A DNA stretch of 64,000 bases. Source: a virus. The position numbers and the translations under genes were made by a program. Positions 16,009 through 23,557 of the stretch are shown piece after piece. The first letter of the stretch is position 1; the number at the start of each line of letters is the position of its first letter. The notes beneath the pieces were generated by a model. The model did no database searches. It worked only from the letters and a program-made list of their open reading frames with translations, and had not been told where the DNA came from. The stretch lies in IMG/VR virus record IMGVR_UViG_3300036832_000786, positions 48,651 to 112,650 of that record; one strand, given 5' to 3'.

Positions 16009-16620
16009 ATGTCGAGTGGTGACGAGGGTCGCCCAGCGGGGATACTCCATCGGCTTCTGGGTTACGCAGATAAGCCGTGGAAGGCGATTGTTGTCATCAT
16101 CGGGGCGATGTTGGCGGGTGGCGGTTTTGTCATCTGGGATTTGCGTCACGAATTGTTTGAGTACTGGCGACAGTCACCGGCCGAGCTTAATGTCGCGATG
16201 TTACCAGAGGTGCTCAAGGATATTCAACGTGACACCAGTGCGGATTTGATCGGGGCGTGGTCAGTTGATCTAAAGTTCAATTCCGAGTATTTTCTGGCAG
16301 GCCGGTACGCGGATGGCAAGGTGTGGGAGTTTAAGCCGGCACGCGCACCGTTGCTTGCCGATAAGACACCAACCGGTTTAGTGATTCGTTTGCTTTCGGG
16401 ACAACCCATCTGTGGTAATGTCGAGGAGGGTGTCAGCCTCTTGGTCAAGGCGATGGAAGTTGCAGGGATGGACCGTGTGTGTCTGATCCCGGTACCGCCG
16501 GAACGCCGCGAACAATTGTTGGCGATGCTCGCGATCGGCTGGATCAAGGCATATCCACCAGATTATGAGGCGGCGGTGATCGACGGAGCGACACAGACGG
16601 CGATCAGGTTGCGCAAGTGA
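16009..16620 (+). CDS. Membrane-anchored hypothetical protein
   Basis: About 203 residues from ATG 16009. Residues about 20-42 (WKAIVVIIGAMLAGGGFVIW) form one membrane helix, followed by an alpha/beta soluble domain with GMDRVCLIPVPPERREQLL. An N-terminal anchor with the domain outside the cytoplasm is the simplest topology. It could be a holin or lysis-associated protein, but nothing diagnostic is seen. Confidence 0.6.
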   Translation: MSSGDEGRPAGILHRLLGYADKPWKAIVVIIGAMLAGGGFVIWDLRHELFEYWRQSPAELNVAMLPEVLKDIQRDTSADLIGAWSVDLKFNSEYFLAGRYADGKVWEFKPARAPLLADKTPTGLVIRLLSGQPICGNVEEGVSLLVKAMEVAGMDRVCLIPVPPERREQLLAMLAIGWIKAYPPDYEAAVIDGATQTAIRLRK

Positions 16621-16763
16621 CAGTTACACCGCCCGCGTGTGTCATCGTCGCGCGGGTGTGTGGGGGCGGGATACTGTCATGGCTTCGTGGCAGTATAGGG
16701 AGTGGGTCTAATATCCTGGTGCGGAAGAAGCCGCCGCACTGTAACTCAGAAGTAGGAGCGTAA
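16617..16763 (+). CDS. Possible 48-residue protein
   Basis: GTG 16617 overlaps the preceding TGA (GTGA) and the frame fills the gap up to the Pro-rich gene at 16766. The product VTVTPPACVIVARVCGGGIL... is mildly hydrophobic. No SD or family match supports it strongly. A CCCGCG/CGCGGG hairpin lies in its first third. Confidence 0.33.
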   Translation: MTVTPPACVIVARVCGGGILSWLRGSIGSGSNILVRKKPPHCNSEVGA

Positions 16764-16765
16764 AT

Positions 16766-17404
16766 ATGGCAGGAGTTCCTGTTGTTATTCGCGGCCGGAT
16801 GTATCGTACCGGTTTGCACGTTGGTGGCGGTCCAATGCCGGGTGGTCCGCGTCCCGAGCATCCTATTGCGCCGGGTGGCCCTGGTGAGTCACCTCCAGGT
16901 ATCTGGGGTGGTGTACCACCGGAATACGTCGACATCGGCCTACCCGGTGACCAACCGTATCCCGATCAAGGGCTGCCACCGTTTCCGTCTCATCCTATCG
17001 TCATTCCACCGGAGTTCATCGCGGATGTTCATCCCGAACATCCGATCGTGATCCCACCGCCGCCGCAGCCCCCATTGGGCTTCTGGGGCGGGCGTCCACC
17101 GGAGTATGTCGATATCGGTGGACCGGGACCACAGCCGGGACCGTCACACCCGATTGTGATCCCGCCGGATATCGGTATCTGGCCACCCGATGCCAAACCC
17201 GAACATCCGATCGTGATTCCGCCGCCGACGCCGACCTACCCGCCACGACCGACGCATCCGATCGTGCTCCCGCCCGATGCACCACCGGAAGTGCTCGACA
17301 AGTGGGATGTGGTCGCCTACTGGACACCCACGAACGGTTGGGGCGTCGCCATTGTTCCCGGTGAGGGTCACGACTCTCCCATCGTGACGCCATCGGCGGA
17401 ATAG
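16766..17404 (+). CDS. Proline-rich repeat protein (HPIVIPP repeats)
   Basis: 212 residues. After an N-terminal MAGVPVVIRGRMYRT the protein has repeated blocks such as SHPIVIPP, EHPIVIPP and THPIVLPP, and duplicated GxWGGxPPEYVDIG segments. The C-terminal 35 residues (KWDVVAYWTPTNGWGVAI...) look folded. Extended Pro-rich proteins of this kind occur in phage virions and as spacers. The N-terminal AGVPVVIRG also occurs in the protein at 42524. A strong terminator follows. Function unknown. Confidence 0.65.
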   Translation: MAGVPVVIRGRMYRTGLHVGGGPMPGGPRPEHPIAPGGPGESPPGIWGGVPPEYVDIGLPGDQPYPDQGLPPFPSHPIVIPPEFIADVHPEHPIVIPPPPQPPLGFWGGRPPEYVDIGGPGPQPGPSHPIVIPPDIGIWPPDAKPEHPIVIPPPTPTYPPRPTHPIVLPPDAPPEVLDKWDVVAYWTPTNGWGVAIVPGEGHDSPIVTPSAE

Positions 17405-17429
17405 TCTCTAGGGTTATTGAGTGCTGAGG

Positions 17430-17463
17430 GGGTCGGGCGTATACTCTGCGCCCGACCCTTTTT
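17430..17463 (+). terminator. Rho-independent terminator
   Basis: Perfect 10-bp stem GGGTCGGGCG (17430-17439) / CGCCCGACCC (17449-17458), loop TATACTCTG, then five T (17459-17463). It ends the transcript of the Pro-rich gene and separates it from repeat cluster G. Confidence 0.9.
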
Positions 17464-17467
17464 ATGA

Positions 17468-17770
17468 GGTAGTGAACCCTATGCGGGGATGGAAACATGT
17501 AATGTGAGTGAACCCACAGCAAGATAAGACACAACGTAGGGAAGTGAACCCTTGACCACGATTATAGAAACATGTGGGCGTAGTGAACCGAGTACCTAGA
17601 TCGAAACATAGTAGGGTAGTGAACCATTCGGCCTGACAGACACCAAACGAGTGAGTGACTCATTACAATGACAGACACAGACAAGTGAAGGAGCCAGCCG
17701 GTTGAACAGACACATGCGTCAAGAGTGAACCGTGGAAGTGGAACAGACACATAATAGGAAAGTGACACCG
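17468..17770 (+). repeat. 36-bp repeat cluster G (about 8 units)
   Basis: Block-1 copies near 17491 (GGAAACA), then 17527, 17566, 17602, 17638, 17673, 17708 and 17745 (35-39 bp apart), with GAGTGAACC or TAGTGAACC block 2. It lies directly downstream of the terminator. Bases 17771-17880 that follow hold no confident gene. Confidence 0.8.
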
Positions 17771-17826
17771 GGCTTGCGGCCTTGGTCCGTAGTCCTGCCC
17801 TTTGGCACCACCGGAGGGAAGTGGCA

Positions 17827-17928
17827 GTGACCTGCCGCCGGGGGTGTGGCGACCGAGCCACGGAGTGTCGGTCGCGGCTTAGTCAGTCGGTTGGATTAGA
17901 CACAGAGGGGAGAAACGAGTCATCATAG
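17827..17928 (+). CDS. Doubtful 33-residue Cys-rich reading frame
   Basis: GTG 17827 has GGAGGG at eight bases' spacing. The product begins VTCRRGCGDRATECRSRL and its final residues (GLDTEGRNESS) are encoded by the first unit of repeat cluster H. The size and repeat-derived end make it doubtful; the SD and three Cys are the only support. Confidence 0.22.
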   Translation: MTCRRGCGDRATECRSRLSQSVGLDTEGRNESS

Positions 17929-18280
17929 ATGATAGACACAACATACCGGAACGAGTCACAAGCGTTGACTTGAGACGTGTAGCAAGAACGAACCATCCAA
18001 AGCCGGTAGACACAAACACGGTGAGTGAGCCAGAACCCAAGACTGACACAAGATGATGCAGTGAGCCAAGCTTTTGGACAGAAACATACCACGCGTGTGA
18101 ACCATCGAACCGGGATAAGACACATTAGGCGAGAGTGAAGCCAAGACCTCCGAACTGACACATTCAATCTGTGTGAGCCATCCTGACAGACAGACGCATC
18201 GATGGAGTGCGAACCATCTAGGTAGACAGAAGCATGAGTCGAAGAGTATAACCGGTAGTGCGAACCCAAACAGGGAGCGA
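17895..18280 (+). repeat. 36-bp repeat cluster H (about 10 units)
   Basis: Block-1 copies at 17898, 17934, near 17973 (degenerate), 18008, 18044, 18080, 18118, 18156, 18192 and near 18228, about 35-38 bp apart. Block 2 varies (GAACGAGTCA, GTGAGTGAGCCA, GAGTGCGAACCA). The cluster leads into the RBS of the DPN-rich small gene. Confidence 0.8.
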
Positions 18281-18286
18281 CACTAG

Positions 18287-18466
18287 ATGTCCGATCCACG
18301 ACCCGGTGAACACCCAAGTGAACAACCTGGGCAACAACCGCCACCGCAACCAGGGCAACCCCCGCCGCACGATCCGAACGATCCGAACGACCCCAACCGG
18401 CCGCACGATCCGAACGATCCTAACCGGCAATCGCCGCAAGAACCTAATCCGGCGCGGCGCGCGTAA
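18287..18466 (+). CDS. 59-residue Pro/Asp/Asn-rich protein
   Basis: ATG 18287 with CAGGGAGCG upstream. The product is wholly low complexity: QPGQQPPPQPGQPPP, then repeated DPN units (HDPNDPNDPNRP, HDPNDPNRQ) and a basic end PARRA. It is probably disordered. Repeats at DNA level (CGATCCGAACGATCCGAACG) may expand or contract. Function unknown. Confidence 0.5.
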   Translation: MSDPRPGEHPSEQPGQQPPPQPGQPPPHDPNDPNDPNRPHDPNDPNRQSPQEPNPARRA

Positions 18467-18520
18467 ACTGAGATTCGGGATAGCGGCTTGCATGCAGCGT
18501 CGGAAACATCCCGATAGAGG

Positions 18521-18571
18521 ACGGAGTAGCAAGTAGGGGTCAGCATGTAACACCGCCGAAACCTACTCCGT
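18521..18571 (+). promoter_or_regulatory. Inverted repeat before the terminase large-subunit gene
   Basis: ACGGAGTAG (18521-18529) and CTACTCCGT (18563-18571) are exact 9-bp complements with a 33-base loop that also contains AGTAGG, partly complementary to CCTACT in the right arm. It may be an alternative-pairing leader structure 22 bases before ATG 18593, or a terminase recognition element. Confidence 0.45.
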
Positions 18572-18592
18572 GCCTTGCTTTAGTGACCGACC

Positions 18593-20116
18593 ATGTTTAT
18601 CGACATCAACAACCCGGTGCACCGCAAACGGTTCCAGGAGTCTGTGAACGTTGCGGCGCAGTTGTATATCAACAAACGGTCAGGCCCGGCGTGGTTACGC
18701 TACCCGACACAACCGGTCAAATTTATCACCGATGTCCTACGCCAGCATAAGGGTGACACTTGGCGTGGCTGGCGGATTATTCTAAAGGCGGCGTTTGGCC
18801 AACCGCTCGAACTCGATGAGATACCGTTCTTTAGCGCGGTGTCGGGTGGCCGGTTACCGCCGACCCGCCGTGTCAAGGAACTGTGGTGTATCGTCGGCCG
18901 TCGTGGCGGCAAGGATTCCACCGCGAGTGTCATCGCGGTTGAGGCGGCACGCCTTGTAGACACTTCCAAGCTCCGACCCGGTGAACGTCCGCTGGTCGCG
19001 TGTCTCGCGAACACCCGCGAGCAAGCCACGATCGCGTGGCGCTATATCAAGGGTTACTTTGACACCAATCGCGGCTTGGAACGTTGGTTGGAAAATAAGA
19101 TCACCGGCCAGACGATCGACTTGAACAATGGTGTCAGTATCACTGTCGCCACCAATAACTTCCGTGCACCGCGTGGTTACCCGATCGCCTGCGCAATCCT
19201 TGACGAGGTGGCCTTTTACCGATCGGAGGACTCAGCGACACCCGATGTCGAAACCTACCGGGCGTTGCGACCGGGGATGCTGACCATTCCCAACAGTATG
19301 ATCGTTGGTATCTCGTCACCGCACAAAAAGTCCGGGTTACTGTTTCAGAAGTTCGAGGATCATTTCGGCCAGGATAGTGACGATGTCCTGGTGATCAAAG
19401 CCACCACGGAACAACTCAACCCTGTCATCGAGGAGTTGTACCCCGGTGAGATACAAAAGGCGTTTGAGGAAGACCCCGAATTCGCCGCCGCCGAATACGG
19501 GGCTGAGTTTCGTAGCGATCTTGCTGACTATGTTGATCGTGATGTGGTTCGTAACTGCACAGATCAAGGGGTGTTTGAGCGACCTTGGGACGAAGCCAAC
19601 CGGCCGCAGTACTACGCTTTTGCTGACCCGTCCGGCGGTAGTCGTGACTCTTTCACCATCGCCATCGCGCACGCCGAAGGTGACTTAGGGGTTCTCGATC
19701 TGGTGCAGGAAGTGCGCGCGCCGTTCCAGCCGGAAGTGGCAACCGAAACACTGGTTGAGACACTCAAGCGGTACCGCATCGGTAAGGTGATAGGTGACCG
19801 TTACGCAGGGGAATGGCCACGGGAACAATTTATCAAGCGCGGTATTGTGTACGAGCCAACCGAAGTGACCAAAAGTGACATGTACGTGAATTTCCTGCCG
19901 TTGATGAATTCACGCCGTGTCCGGCTGGTTGATAACCAAAGACTCTTTAATCAGTTTTGTCAGTTGGAGTTACGCACGGTGCGTGGTGGTCGTGACACTG
20001 TCGATCACCCCAAGGGCGGTATGGATGACATAGCCAACGCCGCGACCGGTGCGTTGCTCCAGGTGATCGGTGACGAACGCGCGGCGGTGGTGCGCAGGTA
20101 TTTGTTAGGAAGGTGA
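18593..20116 (+). CDS. Terminase large subunit
   Basis: 507 residues. The ATPase domain has Walker A IVGRRGGKDSTAS (about 100) and Walker B AILDEVAFY (about 201). The RNase H-like nuclease domain has FADPSGGSRDSF (about 343), VIGDRYAGEWP (about 399) and a late GGMDDIANAATG (about 472), giving the acidic metal-binding triad. It cuts concatemeric DNA and powers packaging through the portal (23558). The family is confident; the packaging strategy (cos or headful) cannot be read from this sequence. Confidence 0.93.
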   Translation: MFIDINNPVHRKRFQESVNVAAQLYINKRSGPAWLRYPTQPVKFITDVLRQHKGDTWRGWRIILKAAFGQPLELDEIPFFSAVSGGRLPPTRRVKELWCIVGRRGGKDSTASVIAVEAARLVDTSKLRPGERPLVACLANTREQATIAWRYIKGYFDTNRGLERWLENKITGQTIDLNNGVSITVATNNFRAPRGYPIACAILDEVAFYRSEDSATPDVETYRALRPGMLTIPNSMIVGISSPHKKSGLLFQKFEDHFGQDSDDVLVIKATTEQLNPVIEELYPGEIQKAFEEDPEFAAAEYGAEFRSDLADYVDRDVVRNCTDQGVFERPWDEANRPQYYAFADPSGGSRDSFTIAIAHAEGDLGVLDLVQEVRAPFQPEVATETLVETLKRYRIGKVIGDRYAGEWPREQFIKRGIVYEPTEVTKSDMYVNFLPLMNSRRVRLVDNQRLFNQFCQLELRTVRGGRDTVDHPKGGMDDIANAATGALLQVIGDERAAVVRRYLLGR

Positions 20117-20135
20117 CTCTTTAGGAGGCAAGACA

Positions 20136-20510
20136 ATGAGACGCCTTATCGCAATGGGTATGGTCGCGGTGGGGTTGGCGTTGTTCCCGATCAACAACGC
20201 GCATTCTTATGGTGACGATACCATAACCTGGACTTTTACCAATCATACCGATGACGCGGTACAGATCGAATTCACCACCGATCCGCCGAGCCATGTCTGG
20301 CCGGGTGACAACAAGGCTTACACCATCCAGCCGCACAGTACACGTTCGGAGACACTCAATTGTGTGTCGGGGCAGAAGATTTGCTATGGCGGCTGGGTCA
20401 GGGGTAACGACAAACAATATTGGGGAGCCGGGAACAACGGTGACTATAATTGCGATAATTGCTGCGTCCGCTGCGGCTCGCGCAATCCCCATATCGGCCT
20501 AAACAATTAA
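20136..20510 (+). CDS. Secreted Cys-rich hypothetical protein
   Basis: 124 residues, with TAGGAGGCAAG upstream. The N-terminus MRRLIAMGMVAVGLALFPI followed by NNAHS is a typical signal peptide with cleavage near residue 23. The mature part resembles a small beta-sandwich (TWTFTNHTDDAVQIEF) and ends with six Cys in a short span (NCVSG...ICYGG...NCDNCCVRCG), suggesting disulfides in the periplasm. Unknown function; possibly involved in host envelope modification. Confidence 0.6.
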   Translation: MRRLIAMGMVAVGLALFPINNAHSYGDDTITWTFTNHTDDAVQIEFTTDPPSHVWPGDNKAYTIQPHSTRSETLNCVSGQKICYGGWVRGNDKQYWGAGNNGDYNCDNCCVRCGSRNPHIGLNN

Positions 20511-20524
20511 GTGGGGAGGTGACC

Positions 20525-20686
20525 ATGTTGGGAATCGTCTTGCTTGTCGTCCTGGTGATCCTGATCATCGGGGTGTTGCCAACCTGGGGCTATTCCAGCC
20601 CCTACGGTTATGGCTACTACCCGTCCGGCATCCTGGGCGTGGTCTTGGTCATTATCCTTATCCTGGTGCTCCTGGGGCGCGTCTGA
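20525..20686 (+). CDS. DUF3309-like small membrane protein
   Basis: 53 residues from ATG 20525 with GGAGGTGACC directly upstream. Two hydrophobic helices flank a Gly/Tyr turn (LPTWGYSSPYGYGYYPSG, then ILGVVLVIILILVLLGRV), exactly the arrangement of DUF3309 proteins, which are common in alphaproteobacteria. Its TGA overlaps the next ATG. Confidence 0.7.
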   Translation: MLGIVLLVVLVILIIGVLPTWGYSSPYGYGYYPSGILGVVLVIILILVLLGRV

Positions 20687-20898
20687 TGGCGTTGGACGCG
20701 GTCGAGATCGAGATCGCGCGCTTTCGCGACAATTTCCACTGCCCGATGCCGTCCGAGGAATGCTATTGGTACGAGGATAAGGACGGGGCCGCGTGGTGCG
20801 AGCTTTGCAATTCAGGCTACTTGCGAAGCGCCAGGGAGCGCCTGCGGCGGCTGTACGAGCGAATCGCTCAACGGGACAGCGGCTCGATAAATTCGTAG
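20686..20898 (+). CDS. Small Cys-containing hypothetical protein
   Basis: 70 residues, ATG overlapping the previous stop. HCPMPSEECYWYEDKDGAAW then CELCNSGYL gives four Cys in two pairs, consistent with a zinc site, followed by a basic helix. Its last 31 bases overlap the end of the divergent minus-strand gene. Confidence 0.55.
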   Translation: MALDAVEIEIARFRDNFHCPMPSEECYWYEDKDGAAWCELCNSGYLRSARERLRRLYERIAQRDSGSINS

Positions 20899-21044
20899 GG
20901 CGAGCGGATTAGTTGCGGGGGTGGGATCGTCACCTGTATAGTGACGGCGGATTCGCGCGGGGTGCGACTGACACAATAGGTGTAGGTGACCGCAGCGGTC
21001 ACGGCGGCGAGCGCAAACGCGATGCGGGGTAGCCGATGATCCAT
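20868..21044 (-). CDS. 58-residue membrane or exported protein on the minus strand
   Basis: Read from 21044 to 20868: MDHRLPRIAFALAAVTAAV then TYTYCVSRTPRES..., a basic start and one hydrophobic helix followed by a polar, Pro-containing tail (QVTIPPPQLIRSP). The plus strand has no gene from 20899 to 21035. The minus-strand codons show the same GTGACC/GTCACC-rich usage as the phage genes. It would be the only minus-strand gene in the window. The SD is weak. Confidence 0.45.
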   Translation of the reverse strand: MDHRLPRIAFALAAVTAAVTYTYCVSRTPRESAVTIQVTIPPPQLIRSPYEFIEPLSR

Positions 21045-21872
21045 ATTCACTTTCACGATGCGTTTGTCGAGGCCGAGCATCCGCGCGCCAAGGGTGGTAG
21101 CCACGGCGGGCAGTTTGTCGCCAAGGGAAGCGCCGAAGGTTTTGTGTCACCTAATGAGGGTAACCTCGACTTCTCGACCGCGCTAAAAGCGCTGCAGGGT
21201 AAGCAGGTCGCCGCCTTCCGCAAACTGTCACCAGAGATCGATCGGCTGGCCGGGATCGAGGACAGCGAAACCGAACCGGTACTCGGTGCGTGGAAGACCG
21301 GAGCGGAACATTCCACCCTGACCCATATGCACCACACCACACCGGAACGCGCGGAACTCGCACTGGCACTCAAGGGATTGCTGACCAATCAGTTACAGGT
21401 TCTGCGCTTTGTACCAGGAAAAGGTAACGAATATATTGCCAGTTTTGAGGCCAAAGGGTCACCAGAGGAGATACACGAAGACCTGTTGCGGCATAAGGTG
21501 GCGTTCCATACCCTGCAACTCAAACAGGATGGCGCGACCGTACATGTTTACGGTTCCGACCAAGAGACACTTGAATCAGTGTCGGACGCCGCCAAGGAAC
21601 ATGACGCCGGGGTCAAAGTGTTACCAGGGAAAGGAAAGTTTATTGGCACAGAGAAAGAAGACGGTACCGATGCGGAGCAAAGGGAAGACGCGCGACGCAT
21701 CTACCGAGACATCATTGACCGGGCTGTCGCTGCCGGAAAACTGCGAGGTGACTTCCGTTCCAAGTGGGACGATATTAGGGATCGTTGGCGGAATCAGACG
21801 ACCGACCGGCGGTACCGCGACCGAAGAAGACCCATCCGAATAGGTGACCGGTACTGGTTGTGGCCAACGTGA
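21036..21872 (+). CDS. Putative virion-associated protein with HxHxH N-terminus
   Basis: 278 residues. The start MIHIHFHDAFVEAEHPRAKG combines an alternating-His strand with an EHPRxxGG...GQFVAKG module marker. Similar markers (DEHPRDEDGKFTAG) introduce domains in the polyvalent protein at 32537. The middle has alpha/beta character (EYIASFEAKGSPEEIHEDLL), and the C-terminus is basic. Function unknown; probably a protein packaged in or attached to the head. Confidence 0.55.
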   Translation: MIHIHFHDAFVEAEHPRAKGGSHGGQFVAKGSAEGFVSPNEGNLDFSTALKALQGKQVAAFRKLSPEIDRLAGIEDSETEPVLGAWKTGAEHSTLTHMHHTTPERAELALALKGLLTNQLQVLRFVPGKGNEYIASFEAKGSPEEIHEDLLRHKVAFHTLQLKQDGATVHVYGSDQETLESVSDAAKEHDAGVKVLPGKGKFIGTEKEDGTDAEQREDARRIYRDIIDRAVAAGKLRGDFRSKWDDIRDRWRNQTTDRRYRDRRRPIRIGDRYWLWPT

Positions 21873-21873
21873 C

Positions 21874-22101
21874 ATGTTCAGGTGGCGTAAAATGGCGATG
21901 TCATCCGATGAAGAGTTACGCTTGAAGTGTCTGGAACTCGCGTTGCACGGCAAGGAACGTGGCGTGCTCGCGCGGGCGCGGAGTTACTATAGCTTCACCA
22001 AAGGTGACAAAAAGCCGGAAGACCCGCAGGCCAAGATACCAGTGCAGTACACCCAGGAGGGAGAGGCGAAACGTGTCATGAGCATGATCAAGCCAACGTG
22101 A
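21874..22101 (+). CDS. Small basic hypothetical protein
   Basis: 75 residues from ATG 21874 (GTGAC upstream); ATG 21892 is an alternative. SSDEELRLKCLELALHGKER is followed by a basic linker and PVQYTQEGEAKRVMSMI. Helical and charged; no recognised family. A GTGA overlap links it to the following microprotein. Confidence 0.5.
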   Translation: MFRWRKMAMSSDEELRLKCLELALHGKERGVLARARSYYSFTKGDKKPEDPQAKIPVQYTQEGEAKRVMSMIKPT

Positions 22102-22193
22102 GGGAGATACTGTTACTGTTTATCGCCGCGATTCTGGTTACGCTTGGCGCACTGGCGGTGGTGATAGTGGCGGTCCAGTTAGCAATCGGATAG
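22098..22193 (+). CDS. 31-residue membrane microprotein
   Basis: GTG 22098 overlaps the previous TGA. Nearly the whole product is one hydrophobic helix (REILLLFIAAILVTLGALAV and VIVAVQLAIG). One of several single-helix microproteins in the window; function unknown. Confidence 0.42.
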   Translation: MREILLLFIAAILVTLGALAVVIVAVQLAIG

Positions 22194-22208
22194 AAAGGAT
22201 CAAACCTA

Positions 22209-23447
22209 ATGGCACAGTCACAACAACCCCCATCACGCGGTCAGTCACAACAACCCCCGTCACGGCGACCGCAGGAATCAGAGTCACCGCATCAACGGCA
22301 GTTTCCGCCGCGCCCCATGCCGCAGGGCAGGACATCGCGCGTACCCTTTAGACCAAACCCCGATGGGCCGATCCCGCGCGGTAACAGTCAGCCACGCGGC
22401 GGTCAGCGCAGTACCCGATCGACCGATATTCCCGGTGCGACACCGCCGCCTGCCGAAGGCGGTTGGGGTTACATCCCTGAGTGGGGTTGGGGTAACTTTC
22501 CTCCACAGTCCGCGCCACCTAATGGTGGTGGCGGTGGTGAACAACCGCCCGATCCCGGCAATGGTGGTGGTGAACAACCACCTGATCCCGGCACCGAGCC
22601 TGGGGTGATCTTTGAAGACACCTTCCGTGGCGGCGGGCTTGACCAGGGCAAATGGTGGACGCGGTATATCTATGGTGGTCCCGATGGACCGGGCACGCTG
22701 GATTATTTGAATGACGAAGTCGAGCGGTTCCGCGAAACCGGTAACCACAAGTTTGACAATAACGGGCTACACCTGACCGCTGAACCGAGGAGTGACCAAC
22801 TCGGCGGTCTGTATCCGAGCGGGATGGTTCGGTCAAAGTCACTGTTTGATCTGGCATCGGGTGAAGAATTCTATTTTGAGTGCCGCGCCAAGGTGCCCGC
22901 CGGTCAAGGCATCTGGCCCGCCTTCTGGCTCAGTTCCGATGCCCGTGAACCCGGTGTTATGGAAACCGCGTTGTGGCCACCGGAAATCGACATCATGGAG
23001 ATTGTCAACAACGGGGTGGAAGACACCACGACGATGCTGGGGTGTCGCTGTCAGGTTAATGACTGGAACAGTAACCCGCAGAAATACGAGGGCCAGGAAG
23101 CGGACCAGAACTTTAACTGGGAATATACGGTGTGGTACGCACCGTTTGATTTCGCGCACGATTACCATCTGTTCGGGTTACACTACAAACGGCCGAACTT
23201 CACCTTTTACTGTGACCGCAGCATGATCTATGCCGGGGTCTATGACTGGGTGTGGAATGATCGCCAGCCAGCCCCGCCCGCGCATGTGTTGTGCAATCTG
23301 GCGATCGGCGGGCACTGGGCCGGGCGGCACGGGATCGATGACCGCGCGTTTCCGCAGGCACTCGATGTCGACTATATTCGGGTGTATTCCAGCCTCACCG
23401 GTAACTTGCCGCAAAACTCGATCGGCAAAGACTACGACATCAGGTAA
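22209..23447 (+). CDS. Glycoside hydrolase family 16 protein
   Basis: 412 residues, with AGAAAGGATC upstream. Residues 1-135 are Gln/Pro/Gly-rich (QSQQPPSRG occurs twice) and probably a disordered linker. The rest is a GH16 beta-jelly roll: VIFEDTFRGGGLDQGKWW at the start, the catalytic signature PEIDIMEIV (E-x-D-x-x-E, about 258-264), GIWPAFWLSS, and a final ALDVDYIRVYSS. GH16 enzymes cleave beta-1,3/1,4-glucans and related galactans. In a phage this suggests degradation of host exopolysaccharide, as a virion enzyme or released at lysis. No signal peptide is visible. It lies between the terminase and portal genes. Confidence 0.88.
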   Translation: MAQSQQPPSRGQSQQPPSRRPQESESPHQRQFPPRPMPQGRTSRVPFRPNPDGPIPRGNSQPRGGQRSTRSTDIPGATPPPAEGGWGYIPEWGWGNFPPQSAPPNGGGGGEQPPDPGNGGGEQPPDPGTEPGVIFEDTFRGGGLDQGKWWTRYIYGGPDGPGTLDYLNDEVERFRETGNHKFDNNGLHLTAEPRSDQLGGLYPSGMVRSKSLFDLASGEEFYFECRAKVPAGQGIWPAFWLSSDAREPGVMETALWPPEIDIMEIVNNGVEDTTTMLGCRCQVNDWNSNPQKYEGQEADQNFNWEYTVWYAPFDFAHDYHLFGLHYKRPNFTFYCDRSMIYAGVYDWVWNDRQPAPPAHVLCNLAIGGHWAGRHGIDDRAFPQALDVDYIRVYSSLTGNLPQNSIGKDYDIR

Positions 23448-23459
23448 GCCACGCTGCGC

Positions 23460-23557
23460 CACAGAATCAGGCATCGAGAGTGAACCACCGGCGACGATAG
23501 ACACACGCGCGGCAAGTGAGCCACCCAACGCGATAGACACAAAATGGGCGAGTGACT
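23460..23557 (+). repeat. 36-bp repeat cluster I (3 units) leading into the portal RBS
   Basis: Block-1 copies at 23463 (AGAATCA), 23499 and 23535, exactly 36 bp apart. In the last unit block 2 is GAGTGACT followed at once by ATG 23558, so the repeat serves as the portal gene leader. Confidence 0.8.

Noticed and set aside
17016-17534. Minus-strand frame opposite the Pro-rich gene
   Set aside because: It is the complement of the HPIVIPP repeats and crosses the terminator; no SD.
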